The notes below the pieces were generated by a model that made no database searches, was not told where the DNA came from, and was given only the letters and a program-made list of their open reading frames with translations. A stretch of 64,000 nucleotides of DNA from Cryomorpha sp963836915 (lineage in GTDB: Bacteria; Bacteroidota; Bacteroidia; Flavobacteriales_D; Cryomorphaceae), in assembly GCA_963836915.1 (NCBI GenBank), contig CAWILH010000002.1, positions 3,348,001 through 3,412,000 of the forward strand. Reading direction: 5' to 3'. The translations under genes were made by a program, and so were the position numbers. Positions 43,958 through 54,300 of this stretch are shown one piece after another. The first letter of the stretch is position 1. The number at the start of each line of letters is the position of its first letter.

Positions 43958-45480
43958 TCTGCTACGGCTGTTTCCTTCAAAATAAGGCCGATGTCGTCGA
44001 GAAATTTTCTATCGTTTGACAGTCTTGGAACTTTATGTTGGCCACCGAGCTTGTTGTTGCTTTTCAGCCAATTGTAAAAAGTGCCTTTCGGAACCGGTCT
44101 GACTATGGGTAGCGTAAGGCTGAGATCTGCACTGCGCTTGGCTTCATAATCACTATTGCAGCGTTTGAGACCGGCATCCAGGGCTTGGGTAAAAAGGTCT
44201 ATACTCTCTGGGTTTTCTTCAAATTCAACAAGCCACTCATGGCTCCCGCGGCCAGTATCGTCCATATAGACTGGGCCAGCAGTAAATTCCCTTATCTGGC
44301 AATTACAAGCCTTGCAGGCTTCGGCAATGGCCCGCTCGGCATTGTCTATGATCAGCTCTTCTCCAAAAGCATTGATAAAGTGCTTGGTGCGGCCAGTCAC
44401 TTTTACCCGGAAGGGAAATTTAGAAACAAAGCTCACCGTATCTCCGAGGCGATAGCGCCACAGGCCGGCATTGGTAGAAATGACTACTTCATAATTTTTC
44501 CCAAGCTCTATTTCGCTGAGAGAAAGCGTTTCAGGCTGTTCTTGGTGACTGTTTTCGGCCGGTATGAACTCATAGAAAATACCATAATCCAGCATGAGCA
44601 GCATGCTGTCCGAGCCTGCCAGGTCTTGCACGCCAAAGAAGCCTTCGCTGGCATTATAGCTCTGATAATATTTTAGTTTCCCACCCGGAATAAGGCTTTC
44701 GAATTGTGCCCGGTATGGCTCGAAATTTACCCCGCCGTGCATATAGAGTTCCAAGTTGGGCCATACTTCTGCTATATTTTTCTTCCCGGTTATCTCCAAT
44801 AGCCTTTTCATCAATACCAAAGTCCAGGATGGCACCCCGGCTATATTGGTCACATCTTCATGCTTTACGCTTTGTGCCATCCGCTCTATCTTTTCTTCCC
44901 AACCGTCCATAAGGGCGATCTCCCGCTCTGGCACGCGCTTATATTCTACCCATTTTGGAAGATTATTGATGATGATCGCCGAAAGGTCTCCCGAGTAAGA
45001 ATCTTTTCTAAACGTATTTATCTGGCTGCTTCCGCCCAATGCCAATGACTTGCCACCGTATACATTATTATAAGGATGATTGTGATTGTAAACGGCGAGA
45101 AGGTCTTTGCCAGCTTTATAATGACAATCTTCAAGGGCTTCGCGGCTTACGGGTATGTACTTACTCTTATCATGGGTGGTGCCCGATGATTTTGCAAACC
45201 AATTGATCTCGGTAGGCCAGAGCAGGCCTTGCTCGCCTTCTTTCAGCCGGTTTACGAAAGGCTTCAGGTCTTCGTAAGTTTGCAGGGGTACTGCTTTGCG
45301 GAAAGCGGCCTGTGATCTGATGCGGTCATAATCAAAACGTCGCCCCCAATCGGAATGCGTCCCCATGGACATCAATTTCTCAAATACTTCATTCTGCACC
45401 TCGATCGGATATTTCTTAAAGAGTTCGATCTGGTGCAGCCGTTTCTTCATAAACCAAGAAAATACTGAGTTGAGAGCCAT
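43954..45480 (-). CDS. GH3 family acyl-adenylating protein
   Basis: A 508-aa protein counted from ATG 45480 (MALNSVFSWFMKKRLHQIEL); an upstream in-frame ATG at 45522 adds a Cys-rich leader unlike the family. It shows the GH3 pattern: FAKSSGTTHDKSKYIPVSRE (ATP motif), YYQSYNASEGFFGVQD, LWRYRLGDTVSFVSKFPF and RTKHFINAFGEELIIDNAE. Plant GH3 enzymes conjugate acyl acids such as auxin or jasmonate to amino acids; the bacterial substrate is not known. It is coupled to a propeller-like exported protein and divergent from the DUF2797 gene. Confidence 0.9.
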   Translation of the reverse strand: MALNSVFSWFMKKRLHQIELFKKYPIEVQNEVFEKLMSMGTHSDWGRRFDYDRIRSQAAFRKAVPLQTYEDLKPFVNRLKEGEQGLLWPTEINWFAKSSGTTHDKSKYIPVSREALEDCHYKAGKDLLAVYNHNHPYNNVYGGKSLALGGSSQINTFRKDSYSGDLSAIIINNLPKWVEYKRVPEREIALMDGWEEKIERMAQSVKHEDVTNIAGVPSWTLVLMKRLLEITGKKNIAEVWPNLELYMHGGVNFEPYRAQFESLIPGGKLKYYQSYNASEGFFGVQDLAGSDSMLLMLDYGIFYEFIPAENSHQEQPETLSLSEIELGKNYEVVISTNAGLWRYRLGDTVSFVSKFPFRVKVTGRTKHFINAFGEELIIDNAERAIAEACKACNCQIREFTAGPVYMDDTGRGSHEWLVEFEENPESIDLFTQALDAGLKRCNSDYEAKRSADLSLTLPIVRPVPKGTFYNWLKSNNKLGGQHKVPRLSNDRKFLDDIGLILKETAVAE

Positions 45481-45527
45481 ATATTCGCAAATTCGGAAGC
45501 AAAATACATAAATAAATTTCAAGTAGT

Positions 45528-46346
45528 TTGAACGCGTTAAAAAAAATTGAGAAGGCAGGAACCTTACGGAAAATGAATGTCCAATATGGCGAGGTGATCA
45601 CCTACCAGCTTAACCTTGACAAGGAGGCGCAGGTAGAGCTTAACCAATGGATTGGTAAAGATGTGATGCTCGAGTGGGATGGACAGATCAACTGTATAAA
45701 CTGCGGCAAGTCGATTCCGAAGACCTATCAGGGTTTTTGCTATACCTGTTTTACCGAGGCGCCGAGTGCTGCTCCGTGTATCATTAGGCCCGAACTATGT
45801 GAAGCACATCTCGGCAAGGGAAGAGATGTAGAATGGGAACAAGATCACCATAACCAACCTCACGTGGTCTATGTGGCGCAGGTAAGCGACCTGAAGGTAG
45901 GCGTAACCCGAAGCACACAGGTGCCCACCCGATGGATAGACCAGGGCGCGTGGCGCACAGCGGTCCTGGCCGAAGTGCCCTACCGTCAATTGGCAGGAGC
46001 CATAGAAATTGAATTGAAGCAGTATTTGAGCGACCGCACCGATTGGCGCAAGATGTTGAAAGGCATTAAAGGAGATGACGACTTGGCTGAAGCCTTATTG
46101 GAGTTGCAGGAATACCTTCCCAAATCGCTTTCGCAATACACTGCCAAAAACAATAAGGTAATGGAGTTCAACTACCCCGTGGCTGAATATCCAAAAAAAC
46201 TGGTTTCTCTGGCTTTTGAAAAAGAACATCTTATCAGCGCCAAGCTGACTGGCATACGCGGTCAATACTTGTATTTTGATGGAAATAAAGTGATCAATAT
46301 GCGCAAGTACAGCGGGTTTCACGTGATCTTCAAAGCCGAAGCCTAG
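45528..46346 (+). CDS. DUF2797 domain protein
   Basis: A 272-aa protein. The only in-frame start before the conserved GTLRKM is a TTG at 45528 (stop codon just upstream); ATG at 45573 would cut the conserved N-terminus. A zinc-ribbon-like set INCINCGKS and FCYTCF lies near residues 55-75, then CEAHLGKG. QPHVVYVAQVSDLKVGVTRS and VPTRWIDQGAWRTAVLAEVP look like a GIY-YIG-related core. Function not established. A long stem overlaps its last codons. Confidence 0.82.
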   Translation: MNALKKIEKAGTLRKMNVQYGEVITYQLNLDKEAQVELNQWIGKDVMLEWDGQINCINCGKSIPKTYQGFCYTCFTEAPSAAPCIIRPELCEAHLGKGRDVEWEQDHHNQPHVVYVAQVSDLKVGVTRSTQVPTRWIDQGAWRTAVLAEVPYRQLAGAIEIELKQYLSDRTDWRKMLKGIKGDDDLAEALLELQEYLPKSLSQYTAKNNKVMEFNYPVAEYPKKLVSLAFEKEHLISAKLTGIRGQYLYFDGNKVINMRKYSGFHVIFKAEA

Positions 46347-46395
46347 CCTTTGACCCTATAGATGGAATCAGAAAAGCTAGGCTTCGGACTTTTTT
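46336..46395 (+). terminator. Terminator-like hairpin after the DUF2797 gene
   Basis: A perfect 12-bp stem (CCGAAGCCTAGC with GCTAGGCTTCGG) with a 28-base loop, then ACTTTTTTC. The left arm lies in the gene's last codons. Confidence 0.65.
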
Positions 46396-46409
46396 CTGGC
46401 CTTTCAGCC

Positions 46410-48224
46410 CTATTGGATTTCGTAATCGGTCACCAGCCGGGTTTGGATACCAGTCAAGCTTTTAATCTCTTTCACTTGCTGAAATCTCTTGATCAAGTCA
46501 ACATCGCCGCCTAGCTGGTAGTGTAGCATAGCGTTTGAAACGCCCATGCCCAGATCTTCGAATAATTGCTCGATGGGATCCTTGCGTTTTGGCAGTGAAA
46601 GTCGCTCATAATCTTCGATACCGGCCATCCGGGCAGCTTCGGCAATGGCATCTTCCAATCCGCCGAGCTCATCTACCAATCCTATTCTTATCGCATCGGT
46701 ACCGCTCCACACGCGGCCTTGTCCGATAGAATCTACGGTCGATACCGGCATATTTCTACCCTCGCTCACCCGACTTAGAAAAGTATCATAAACATGGTCA
46801 ACGCTATTTTGGATCACTCGATATTCACTATCGGTCAATGGCCGGCTCACATCACCCAGATCAGCATATTTTCCGGTCTTTACTCCATCAAATGTGAGTC
46901 CGATCTTATGGTTAAAGAAGCCTTTCATATTTGGAATGATCCCAAATACGCCGATCGAACCCGTGATGGTATTGGGCATGGCATATATTTTATCGGCTGC
47001 GGCTGCGATGTAGTATCCGCCAGAGGCAGCCACATCGCCCATTGAAACTACGAGCGGTTTCGTCGCTTTGGCAAGTGCGGTCTCGCGCCAGATCACGTCG
47101 CTGGCAAGGGCGCTCCCACCCGGAGAGTTTACCCTGAGTACGATAGCTTTTACGGTACTGTCGCGTCGGGCTTCGCGTATTGCTTTCGCGAAAGCTTCGC
47201 TACCGATGCTCTCTTCGGCTTCGTCGCCACCAGCTATGCTCCCGGTAGCGTAGATCACAGCTATTTTCGGCTTATTAAAATCAATTTTAAATTCTTTGTT
47301 CTTTCTTGGCTTGGTCGCTTTCAAATATTTACGTAATGTGGTAGTACGCAGATCGTCGTCGGCATCGGTTTGGGTCTTTTCCTTTAAGATGGCTATGATC
47401 TCATCAAAATATTTCACTTCGGTCACCATCCCTTTTTCTACGGCGTCGGAAGCGCGCTGTATTTCATAGTCATCGGCCAGTGCTTGCAGGTTTTCGGAAC
47501 TCATGCCCTTTGAGTCGGCGATGTCAGACTTCATGTTCTCCCAGATCGCACCCAGCCATTGCTCCGTTTGCAATCTATTGGCTTGGCTCATTTCCTTATA
47601 CATGAAGGGCTCTACCGCACTCTTGAATTTATTATTGGAGCCTCTTATTATTTGGGGCTCGATCTCCAGCTTATCTAGCATGCCCTTAAAGAAAGGTATG
47701 GTGGTGCTCAGCCCTCGAAAGTCTACCAAACCTTCTGGATATACATAAACTTCGTCGGCGACAGATGCCAGATAGTACGCTTTCTGCGAATACACTTCAG
47801 AATAGCTTACGATCCACTTCCCGGATTCCTTAAAATCTAAAAGTGCATTTCTTATTTCTTCTACCGTGGCCATGCCCGCGTTTACAAAAGATAGGTCTAG
47901 AAATATACCAGAGATGCGATCATCATCTTTGGCGGCTTCCAGATTTTCTATTATTTGGTTCAGCCCCAATTGTGATGCTGCTTTAAAACTTCCAAAATTT
48001 ACTTTGAACTGATCTTCAGGGCCGCGGTCTATGATTTGAGAGTCAAATTGGACATGCAGTACCGTATTGTCCTGTACTTTGGTGACCTTATTGGACTGAT
48101 CCAGATCACTGATCGCTGAGCTTATGGCACCACCAATAATGATGATGAAGATGAAAAACAAAAGGCCAAGTGAAACAATGGTTCCAACAATACTTGCCAA
48201 CATGAATTTAAAAAACTGCTTCAT
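46410..48224 (-). CDS. sppA: Signal peptide peptidase SppA, 67-kDa type
   Basis: A 604-aa membrane-anchored serine protease with one N-terminal helix and the tandem SppA arrangement. The catalytic Lys is in FKSAVEPFMYKEM (first half) and the Ser in MGDVAASGGYYIAAAAD (second half), with VNSPGGSALASD before it. It degrades leftover signal peptides in the membrane. Divergent from folK across a 15-72 base gap that holds -7 boxes for both directions. Confidence 0.96.
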   Translation of the reverse strand: MKQFFKFMLASIVGTIVSLGLLFFIFIIIIGGAISSAISDLDQSNKVTKVQDNTVLHVQFDSQIIDRGPEDQFKVNFGSFKAASQLGLNQIIENLEAAKDDDRISGIFLDLSFVNAGMATVEEIRNALLDFKESGKWIVSYSEVYSQKAYYLASVADEVYVYPEGLVDFRGLSTTIPFFKGMLDKLEIEPQIIRGSNNKFKSAVEPFMYKEMSQANRLQTEQWLGAIWENMKSDIADSKGMSSENLQALADDYEIQRASDAVEKGMVTEVKYFDEIIAILKEKTQTDADDDLRTTTLRKYLKATKPRKNKEFKIDFNKPKIAVIYATGSIAGGDEAEESIGSEAFAKAIREARRDSTVKAIVLRVNSPGGSALASDVIWRETALAKATKPLVVSMGDVAASGGYYIAAAADKIYAMPNTITGSIGVFGIIPNMKGFFNHKIGLTFDGVKTGKYADLGDVSRPLTDSEYRVIQNSVDHVYDTFLSRVSEGRNMPVSTVDSIGQGRVWSGTDAIRIGLVDELGGLEDAIAEAARMAGIEDYERLSLPKRKDPIEQLFEDLGMGVSNAMLHYQLGGDVDLIKRFQQVKEIKSLTGIQTRLVTDYEIQ

Positions 48225-48234
48225 TTTTTACTTT

Positions 48235-48252
48235 TAAGTTTGCGCAAAATTA
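48235..48252. promoter_or_regulatory. Divergent -7 boxes for folK and sppA
   Basis: TAAGTTTG on the plus strand (48235-48242) points to folK; TAATTTTG on the minus strand (48252-48245) points to sppA. They sit nearly back to back. Confidence 0.5.
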
Positions 48253-48296
48253 AGTCTTCTTTCGGCTTTTCAACTTCAAATTACATCAAAGGGCAA

Positions 48297-48830
48297 ATGG
48301 ACGTACTAAAGGAAAGTCTACCCGATGGGCTTCCTACTATTTATCTGGGTTTGGGGAGTAATCTGGGCGATAGAAAGGCCAATTTGAAATTTGCGCTCAG
48401 CGAATTAGGGAATATAGGCAGGGTAGGTGCCAGGTCGGGCATCTACGAAACAGCAGCCTGGGGCTATGAAGACGATAAGAAATACTTAAATGCGGTGGTG
48501 GAATTCCACTGTCGCCTCAATGCAGATAGCTTATTTGAAGCGGTGAAGAAGATAGAGGCTGCATCGGGACGTACCGCAGGCACTATTGATGGGCAACGGT
48601 ATTCGGCCCGTACCCTCGACATTGATATTCTGCTGTATGGTGATCGATCGATACACTCCGATCGGCTCCATATCCCACATCCACGACTTCATTTGCGCAA
48701 TTTTGTGCTCTGGCCGCTAGCCGAGATTGCGCCCGATCTTCATCATCCCGGTTTCGGCTTATCTATGCGGGCGCTTATGGTTCGATCTACCGACTCTTCT
48801 TCACCCCAAAAATGGACCGATGAACTATAA
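48297..48830 (+). CDS. folK: 2-amino-4-hydroxy-6-hydroxymethyldihydropteridine pyrophosphokinase
   Basis: 177 aa from ATG 48297 (MDVLKESLPDG). An upstream TTG at 48240 overlaps the -7 box, so it is unlikely to be used. Motifs are IYLGLGSNLGDRKANL, TAAWGYEDDKKYLNAVVEF and YSARTLDIDILLYGD (Mg2+ and pterin binding). It makes the pyrophosphorylated pterin for folate synthesis. The last 11 bases overlap the next gene, a dNK. Confidence 0.95.
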   Translation: MDVLKESLPDGLPTIYLGLGSNLGDRKANLKFALSELGNIGRVGARSGIYETAAWGYEDDKKYLNAVVEFHCRLNADSLFEAVKKIEAASGRTAGTIDGQRYSARTLDIDILLYGDRSIHSDRLHIPHPRLHLRNFVLWPLAEIAPDLHHPGFGLSMRALMVRSTDSSSPQKWTDEL

Positions 48831-49455
48831 TCACATCGCCATAGAAGGGGTGATAGGTGCTGGGAAGACTTCGCTCGCTCGGAAGCTGGTAGCCTATTAC
48901 AGCGGCACTTTGGTGCTCGAACAGTTTGAAGATAATGCCTTCTTGCCCAAGTTCTATCAGGATCAATCGCGGTATGCCTTTCCGCTAGAGCTTTCCTTTC
49001 TCGCCGATAGATTTAAGGCCATGAAGCAAATCAACCGATCTGCATCGCTCTTTGAAAATGTCTTTATTACTGATTATATACTGGCTAAGTCTCTGATTTT
49101 TGCCACTGTAACCCTAGATTCTGATGAATATCAACTCTATCGGGAGCTGTATTATCTGATGGCTCCCAAACTGGCGCCACCCGATCTCACGATTTACCTT
49201 TACGCCCCCGCAGGGCGACTCCTAGCAAATATAACCGAGCGCAAACGGAGCTATGAACAAAATATTTCCGAGACCTACCTGAAGCAATTGCAAGAAGGCT
49301 ATTTAAGCTATTTTAATCAGGTCAGAACGAGTCAAAGAGTGCTTCTGCTCGATGTGTCAAAAGCCGATTTCGTAAAGTCGCAGTCAGACTTCGACAAGAT
49401 CGTCCAAATCCTTGATCGACCGCTATCCAAAGGCGTTCACCGTCAGGTGGTTTGA
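48820..49455 (+). CDS. Deoxynucleoside kinase-like protein, second copy
   Basis: 211 aa from ATG 48820, which overlaps the folK end by 11 bases; an in-frame start further up at 48727 would overlap by 104 bases. It has the P-loop HIAIEGVIGAGKTSLARKL, EQFEDNAFLPKFYQDQSRY, a DYILAKSLIFA stretch in the DRS-motif position, and a lid ERKRSYEQNISETYLKQL. Same family as the gene at 42495-43112 but clearly diverged. The motif usually holding Asp-Arg-Ser reads ITDYIL, so substrate and activity are uncertain. Confidence 0.87.
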   Translation: MNYNHIAIEGVIGAGKTSLARKLVAYYSGTLVLEQFEDNAFLPKFYQDQSRYAFPLELSFLADRFKAMKQINRSASLFENVFITDYILAKSLIFATVTLDSDEYQLYRELYYLMAPKLAPPDLTIYLYAPAGRLLANITERKRSYEQNISETYLKQLQEGYLSYFNQVRTSQRVLLLDVSKADFVKSQSDFDKIVQILDRPLSKGVHRQVV

Positions 49456-49569
49456 TCTATTCTTTTATTCGTCTAAAAGAAATACACCACTTATGCCATC
49501 TAAAAAACAATATGTATTATTGCACCCTAAAATAAGAACCACCCATTACCTAATAAAACTAACAGAAGA

Positions 49570-51279
49570 ATGAACGTATCGAATGTGAAAGCATTAGCCA
49601 TAATAGCGGTTGCAGGTTTCGCGGTAACTGCCTGCGGAGGCCTTGGTAAAATGGCTAAGTATGCTGAGAATATCAAGTACACCGTTGACCCCAATCCGCT
49701 TATAGTACGAGGCGATAGTGTAGCTGTAAACATCAATGGAAACTTCCCTGGCAAGTATTTCAATAAGAAAGCCATGGTAGAGCTTACGCCAACCCTCACT
49801 TACGATGGCGGAACAAGTCCCTACAAGATGGTATCTTTTCAAGGTGAAGATGCTGCTGGTAATTCTACCGTGATTCCTTACGAATCAGGTAAGAACTTTA
49901 CGTATTCTGATAAGGTAGCCTATAAGCCGGCCATGAAGGATTCTGAGCTGATGCTCAATATTCTTGGGAAGCAAGGAAAGAAAGAAAAGGCATTCGATCC
50001 TTTCAAACTCGCTGATGGTGTTATCACTACTCCATTTTTGGTGATGAGCGACGATATGTCGATCATTGGCAAGGATAAATTTGAGCGCACTACATCTCAT
50101 GAAGCGTATGCGGTAATAAACTACCTCGTGAATTCTGACGTGGTTCGGGCATCTGAGCTTAGAGATGAAGATATCAAGGCGGTAGATAAATTTTTAAAGC
50201 AATACGGTAAGGACAGCGACTACAATTTTAAGAACGCTGAAATTTTGGCTTATGCATCTCCAGAAGGTGAGATCTCTCTCAATGAGAACCTTGCCGACGA
50301 GCGTGCTGCCAGCGCCAAAGCTGCTGTAGCCAGCCTGATGAGCAAGCATAAAATGCAATTTGACAAGGATGCATTCTTTAAGTTGATGCCCAAAGGTGAA
50401 GACTGGGCAGGCTTCAAAGAGAAGATGGAAGCGAGCAATATTGCCGACAAAGCACTTATCCTTCGAATTCTTGAGATGTACTCTGACTTAAATAAGCGTG
50501 AGCAAGAGATCAAGAATCTAGCTGCAACCTACACCGAAGTAGCCGACAAAATCCTACCTGAACTACGTCGTTCACAAATCACCGTTAATTATGACATTCA
50601 GGGAAGGACGGACGAAGAGATCATGGCTATGGTAAATTCGCCACAAGCCGATTCTCTATCTGTAGAAGAAATGCTTTATGCTGCAGCCAAAACTGAAGAT
50701 ATGAATGCGAAAAACGCGATCTACCAAAAAGCTTCGCAGGTATATCCAAACGATCCACGTCCTTACAATAATATGGGTGTGATCGAATTGCAGAAGAATA
50801 ATCCTACTGCTGCAAAAGAAATGTTCAACAAGTCAATATCGAAAGAAGACAATACGGTCGCGAAGAACAACCTAGCCGTAATAGAGCGCATGACAGGCGA
50901 TCGCAACAAAGCCGCTAAAATGTACGAAGGTGCGGCCGGTGCTGGAGATGAAGTGAATTATAATATGGGTATCGTAGATATTATGAACGGTAACTATGAT
51001 TCTGCCATCAATAATATGAAGGGGTACAATACCTATAATAAGGCGTTGGCTCAGGTATTGAATGGTAATAATGAAGCGGCACTTAGCTCACTTAATCAAG
51101 CGCCATCCAAAGACTCTGCCGAAGGTCAATACCTAAAAGCAATCATTGGTGCACGCATGAATGATTCTAGCATGGTATCCAATAGCTTGAAAGCTGCCTA
51201 CGCGCTTGATGCTTCATTAAAGGACAGAGCGATGAAAGATCTGGAGTTCAGAAACTTCCAGGATGCGGTGAAGCAATAG
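49570..51279 (+). CDS. TPR lipoprotein with OmpA-like middle region
   Basis: A 569-aa protein with a lipobox (FAVTACGG, Cys about residue 22). The N-terminal part (about 30-200) is beta-rich (KYTVDPNPLIVRGDSVAVNI). The middle has an OmpA-like stretch (ILAYASPEGEISLNENLADE, then RAASAKAAV). The C-terminus (about 380-560) has TPR-like repeats (YNNMGVIELQKNNPTAAKEM, NMGIVDIMNGNYDSAINNM). It looks like a conserved outer-membrane-attached scaffold of Bacteroidota. Precise role unknown. Followed by a strong bidirectional terminator. Confidence 0.78.
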   Translation: MNVSNVKALAIIAVAGFAVTACGGLGKMAKYAENIKYTVDPNPLIVRGDSVAVNINGNFPGKYFNKKAMVELTPTLTYDGGTSPYKMVSFQGEDAAGNSTVIPYESGKNFTYSDKVAYKPAMKDSELMLNILGKQGKKEKAFDPFKLADGVITTPFLVMSDDMSIIGKDKFERTTSHEAYAVINYLVNSDVVRASELRDEDIKAVDKFLKQYGKDSDYNFKNAEILAYASPEGEISLNENLADERAASAKAAVASLMSKHKMQFDKDAFFKLMPKGEDWAGFKEKMEASNIADKALILRILEMYSDLNKREQEIKNLAATYTEVADKILPELRRSQITVNYDIQGRTDEEIMAMVNSPQADSLSVEEMLYAAAKTEDMNAKNAIYQKASQVYPNDPRPYNNMGVIELQKNNPTAAKEMFNKSISKEDNTVAKNNLAVIERMTGDRNKAAKMYEGAAGAGDEVNYNMGIVDIMNGNYDSAINNMKGYNTYNKALAQVLNGNNEAALSSLNQAPSKDSAEGQYLKAIIGARMNDSSMVSNSLKAAYALDASLKDRAMKDLEFRNFQDAVKQ

Positions 51280-51294
51280 TCCAAATTATTGAAT

Positions 51295-51330
51295 AAAAAA
51301 GCCCTTTCCGATTTCGGAAAGGGCTTTTTT
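51295..51330. terminator. Bidirectional terminator
   Basis: A perfect 10-bp stem (GCCCTTTCCG with CGGAAAGGGC), loop ATTT, flanked by six A on the left and six T on the right. Serves the TPR lipoprotein gene and the convergent helicase gene. Confidence 0.93.
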
Positions 51331-51345
51331 GTTTTCAAGACTTTC

Positions 51346-54300
51346 TTAAACAGGATCTACGGGCACCCATCTTATCGGATTAAAATAAAGCAAATAGCCG
51401 CTTACTGGCTTTTTTGAGATTTCCTTTAGGGCGGTGAGGTAGTTTTTGACCTGCATGATGTTCTCTTCGCTTTCTGCCCCGGTCTTAAAATCGATTAGGA
51501 CGGTAGCATCCTTCTTCTCTAGCACTAGATCGGGACGTATGGCGCTTCCATTAAAAAAGAGGTCGCGCTCCGAAATACGAAGCGCATCCTGAATGAGCGA
51601 AAGGTAATTCTCATCAGCGAAGAGCGCTTCAAGCAAGCTGCTAAGGGCTTCAGCTTCAGATGGAGTGACACGGGCCTGACTTCTGAGTCTATTCAGTTTC
51701 ATTTGCCCATCAGTCAGGGTATGTGCATCACTGGCCAATTGGTGAAAGAGAACACCAATCCGCTCTGATTCACTTGTGTTTTTAACTGCCAGCGTTATTT
51801 TTGATTTCCAACTTCTTGTGCTCAAAGGAGGTATCAATAGGTTTCCGCTATTATCTTTAGCTTCAGGGTGGGCTTCTGAGGTCTGATCTGAACCAATGGT
51901 TATGGTGTACGAATCTTCGCCTTCACCTGTTTTTCTAAATACTTTCTCTGCGAGCCAATCGGCCTTTTCCAATTTTTCAACGGCTTCATAAATCCAACAT
52001 CCGATACGCTGCTTGTCCTTGGTGGTGTAAGAGATGGAGAGTGCTTTTTCTGCGCGGGTCAGGGCTACATACATGGTGTTCAATTGATCAAAATGCATCG
52101 CAGTTTCTTCCTCGATCCAGGCTTTTTCAAACCCTAAACTGACCAAGGTGCTATTTAATTTTAGGGGAGCATAAGCGAGCTTATGAAAATCTGGACTGCT
52201 AATATCAAACCATCTTAATTCTTGCTTATTGGGCCGCAACATCCAATCCATTTCCGGAAGGATAACAATGGGGAATTGCAATCCCTTGCTCTTATGAATC
52301 GTCATGAGCTGAATACTATTTCCCGTATTCACTGCAGGTGCACTAGGCTTTTCCAACAGGCTTTCCCACCACGTGTTGAACTCGACTGGCGTACCTTGCA
52401 TGCCCACTTGGCGTAGCACGCAATCCTTTAAAGCTCCCAAAAAAGGATTGTCCGAATCGGGAAGGTACCCGGCTATAAGCTCGCGCGTTAACTCAAAAGC
52501 GCCAAGCTGCGCAAGTCCGGACAATGGCCGCAAGGCTTGATCGGCCATAAATTGCTTCCAGCCTATCTGCCCATTCTTCGAGTAGTGATCGGGTAGGAAA
52601 GGCACACCGCGCAATGCTTCGAAATACCGCATAAGGGTTATGGCGGCCACATCGTCCGTAGCATCGAGCGATAGCTTGAAGAGCGAGAGTATAAACTTCA
52701 CTTCCCAATCCTTATCGAGCTCAAAGCTACTCGCGGTGCTCACGGGTATGCCGGCTTCGGTGAGTCCTTCGAGTATCAATTGGCGCTCTTTTTTTCCGCG
52801 TAGCAATATGGCTATGTCGCCATATCTAAATCCACTCTCGCGATAGCGCGAAATCTCGCCTACCACAAAAGCAAGATGGCCTTCATGATCTCCGTCTTTT
52901 CCAAGATAGCTCAAGCTCACCTGACCCAGGTCGCCCTTACGGAAAAAGTCTTGGCTCACCGATCCTTTGGCATATTCTTCTGCATAAAGTGATTGGGCGG
53001 GCAGCAGCTGTCCGAGCTCGGTAAAGAACCAATTATTGAATTCTATGATATTGGCTTCGCTACGGTAATTATTGCTGAGCCGCACGGTGGCGGCTGTTCT
53101 TTCAAGGGTTTCTTCTCCCCAAAAGCCGATATCTTCTGGTGCATCAATGAGTCTGGGTAAGGCAATAAGTTGCTCTGCCTTACCGCCACGCCAGCGGTAT
53201 ATACTTTGCTTGGCATCGCCCACCACCATGCTGAGCTTCCCCTTAGCCAGCGATTCTAGAATGAGTGGTACTAGGTTAAACCATTGGAGCTCTGAAGTAT
53301 CCTGATATTCATCTATCAAAATATGGTCATATCTATTCCCATACGTCTCATAGAGAAATGCCACCGACTCCTTGCGCAATGCTTCGGAGATGAGCTTATT
53401 GAACTTTGAAATGGGGAGCACATTCCGCTCGGCCGATACTTCGTCAAAGCATAGGGTAAGCTCATTGATCACCGCTATAAGGTCGAGCTGCTGGCGTACC
53501 GTTTTGTAGAGGTAAAATTTGGGCTGCTCTTTCGAGCAATATTCATAGGTGTTTTTTAATTTGGTATTTAACTCATTTTCGATAGATTCAAATTTCTGAA
53601 CGATAGCCGAAGGTGCAGATTTGGTAAGCCATTTACCTTCGTGGAGTGCTGCAAGCAAACGAACGGAGTTGAGATCTATCCCCTTATCGAACGGGAAGGA
53701 TGCGAGCTTCAGGAAAAATCCCATGACGCCACCTTTTTTATTGGAAAAATCATCGACCTCAAGCCCACTCTTTTCAATGAGCGCTAAGACTTCTTGGCCG
53801 CTCTCTTGCATGACCTTTTTTATCTCGCCAATTTTTCGCGAAAGCGAAGCGCCGAGCTCACCAAAGTCGAGCTCGTCATTAGATCGCAACGCAGCGATGG
53901 CTCGAATACCGGCTTCACTCATTATGAGCGGCCGCAGGTTTTCGAGTTCCCGGGCTACATTTACCTTTTTCTCATCTCCCAGTTTGGTAGCTATAAACCC
54001 CGTGAGGTGTCGGGTCACACGCTCATTGCGACCCACCTGATCGAGAAGTCGATTTACCGCTTCACTGAAAAGTGCAGCTTCATCAAGCTCTACTTCAAAG
54101 TCGGAACTCAGCTTAAGCTCACGGCTGAAGGACCGGATCAGCCGGTGATTAAATTGGTCGATAGTACCAATAGAAAGATCATTGAAGTCTTGCAAGACAT
54201 TTCTGAACATGGTGGCAGCCCTGCCGCTGAGTGTCTCAAAATCGATGCCTATTTCTTGAAGTAAATAGGCAATTATGAAATGGTCATTTGCTTCAGCAGC

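Noticed and set aside
53621..54264. Two long plus-strand frames inside the helicase gene
   Set aside because: Both are antisense shadows of the AddA-like gene, which has all helicase motifs on the other strand.
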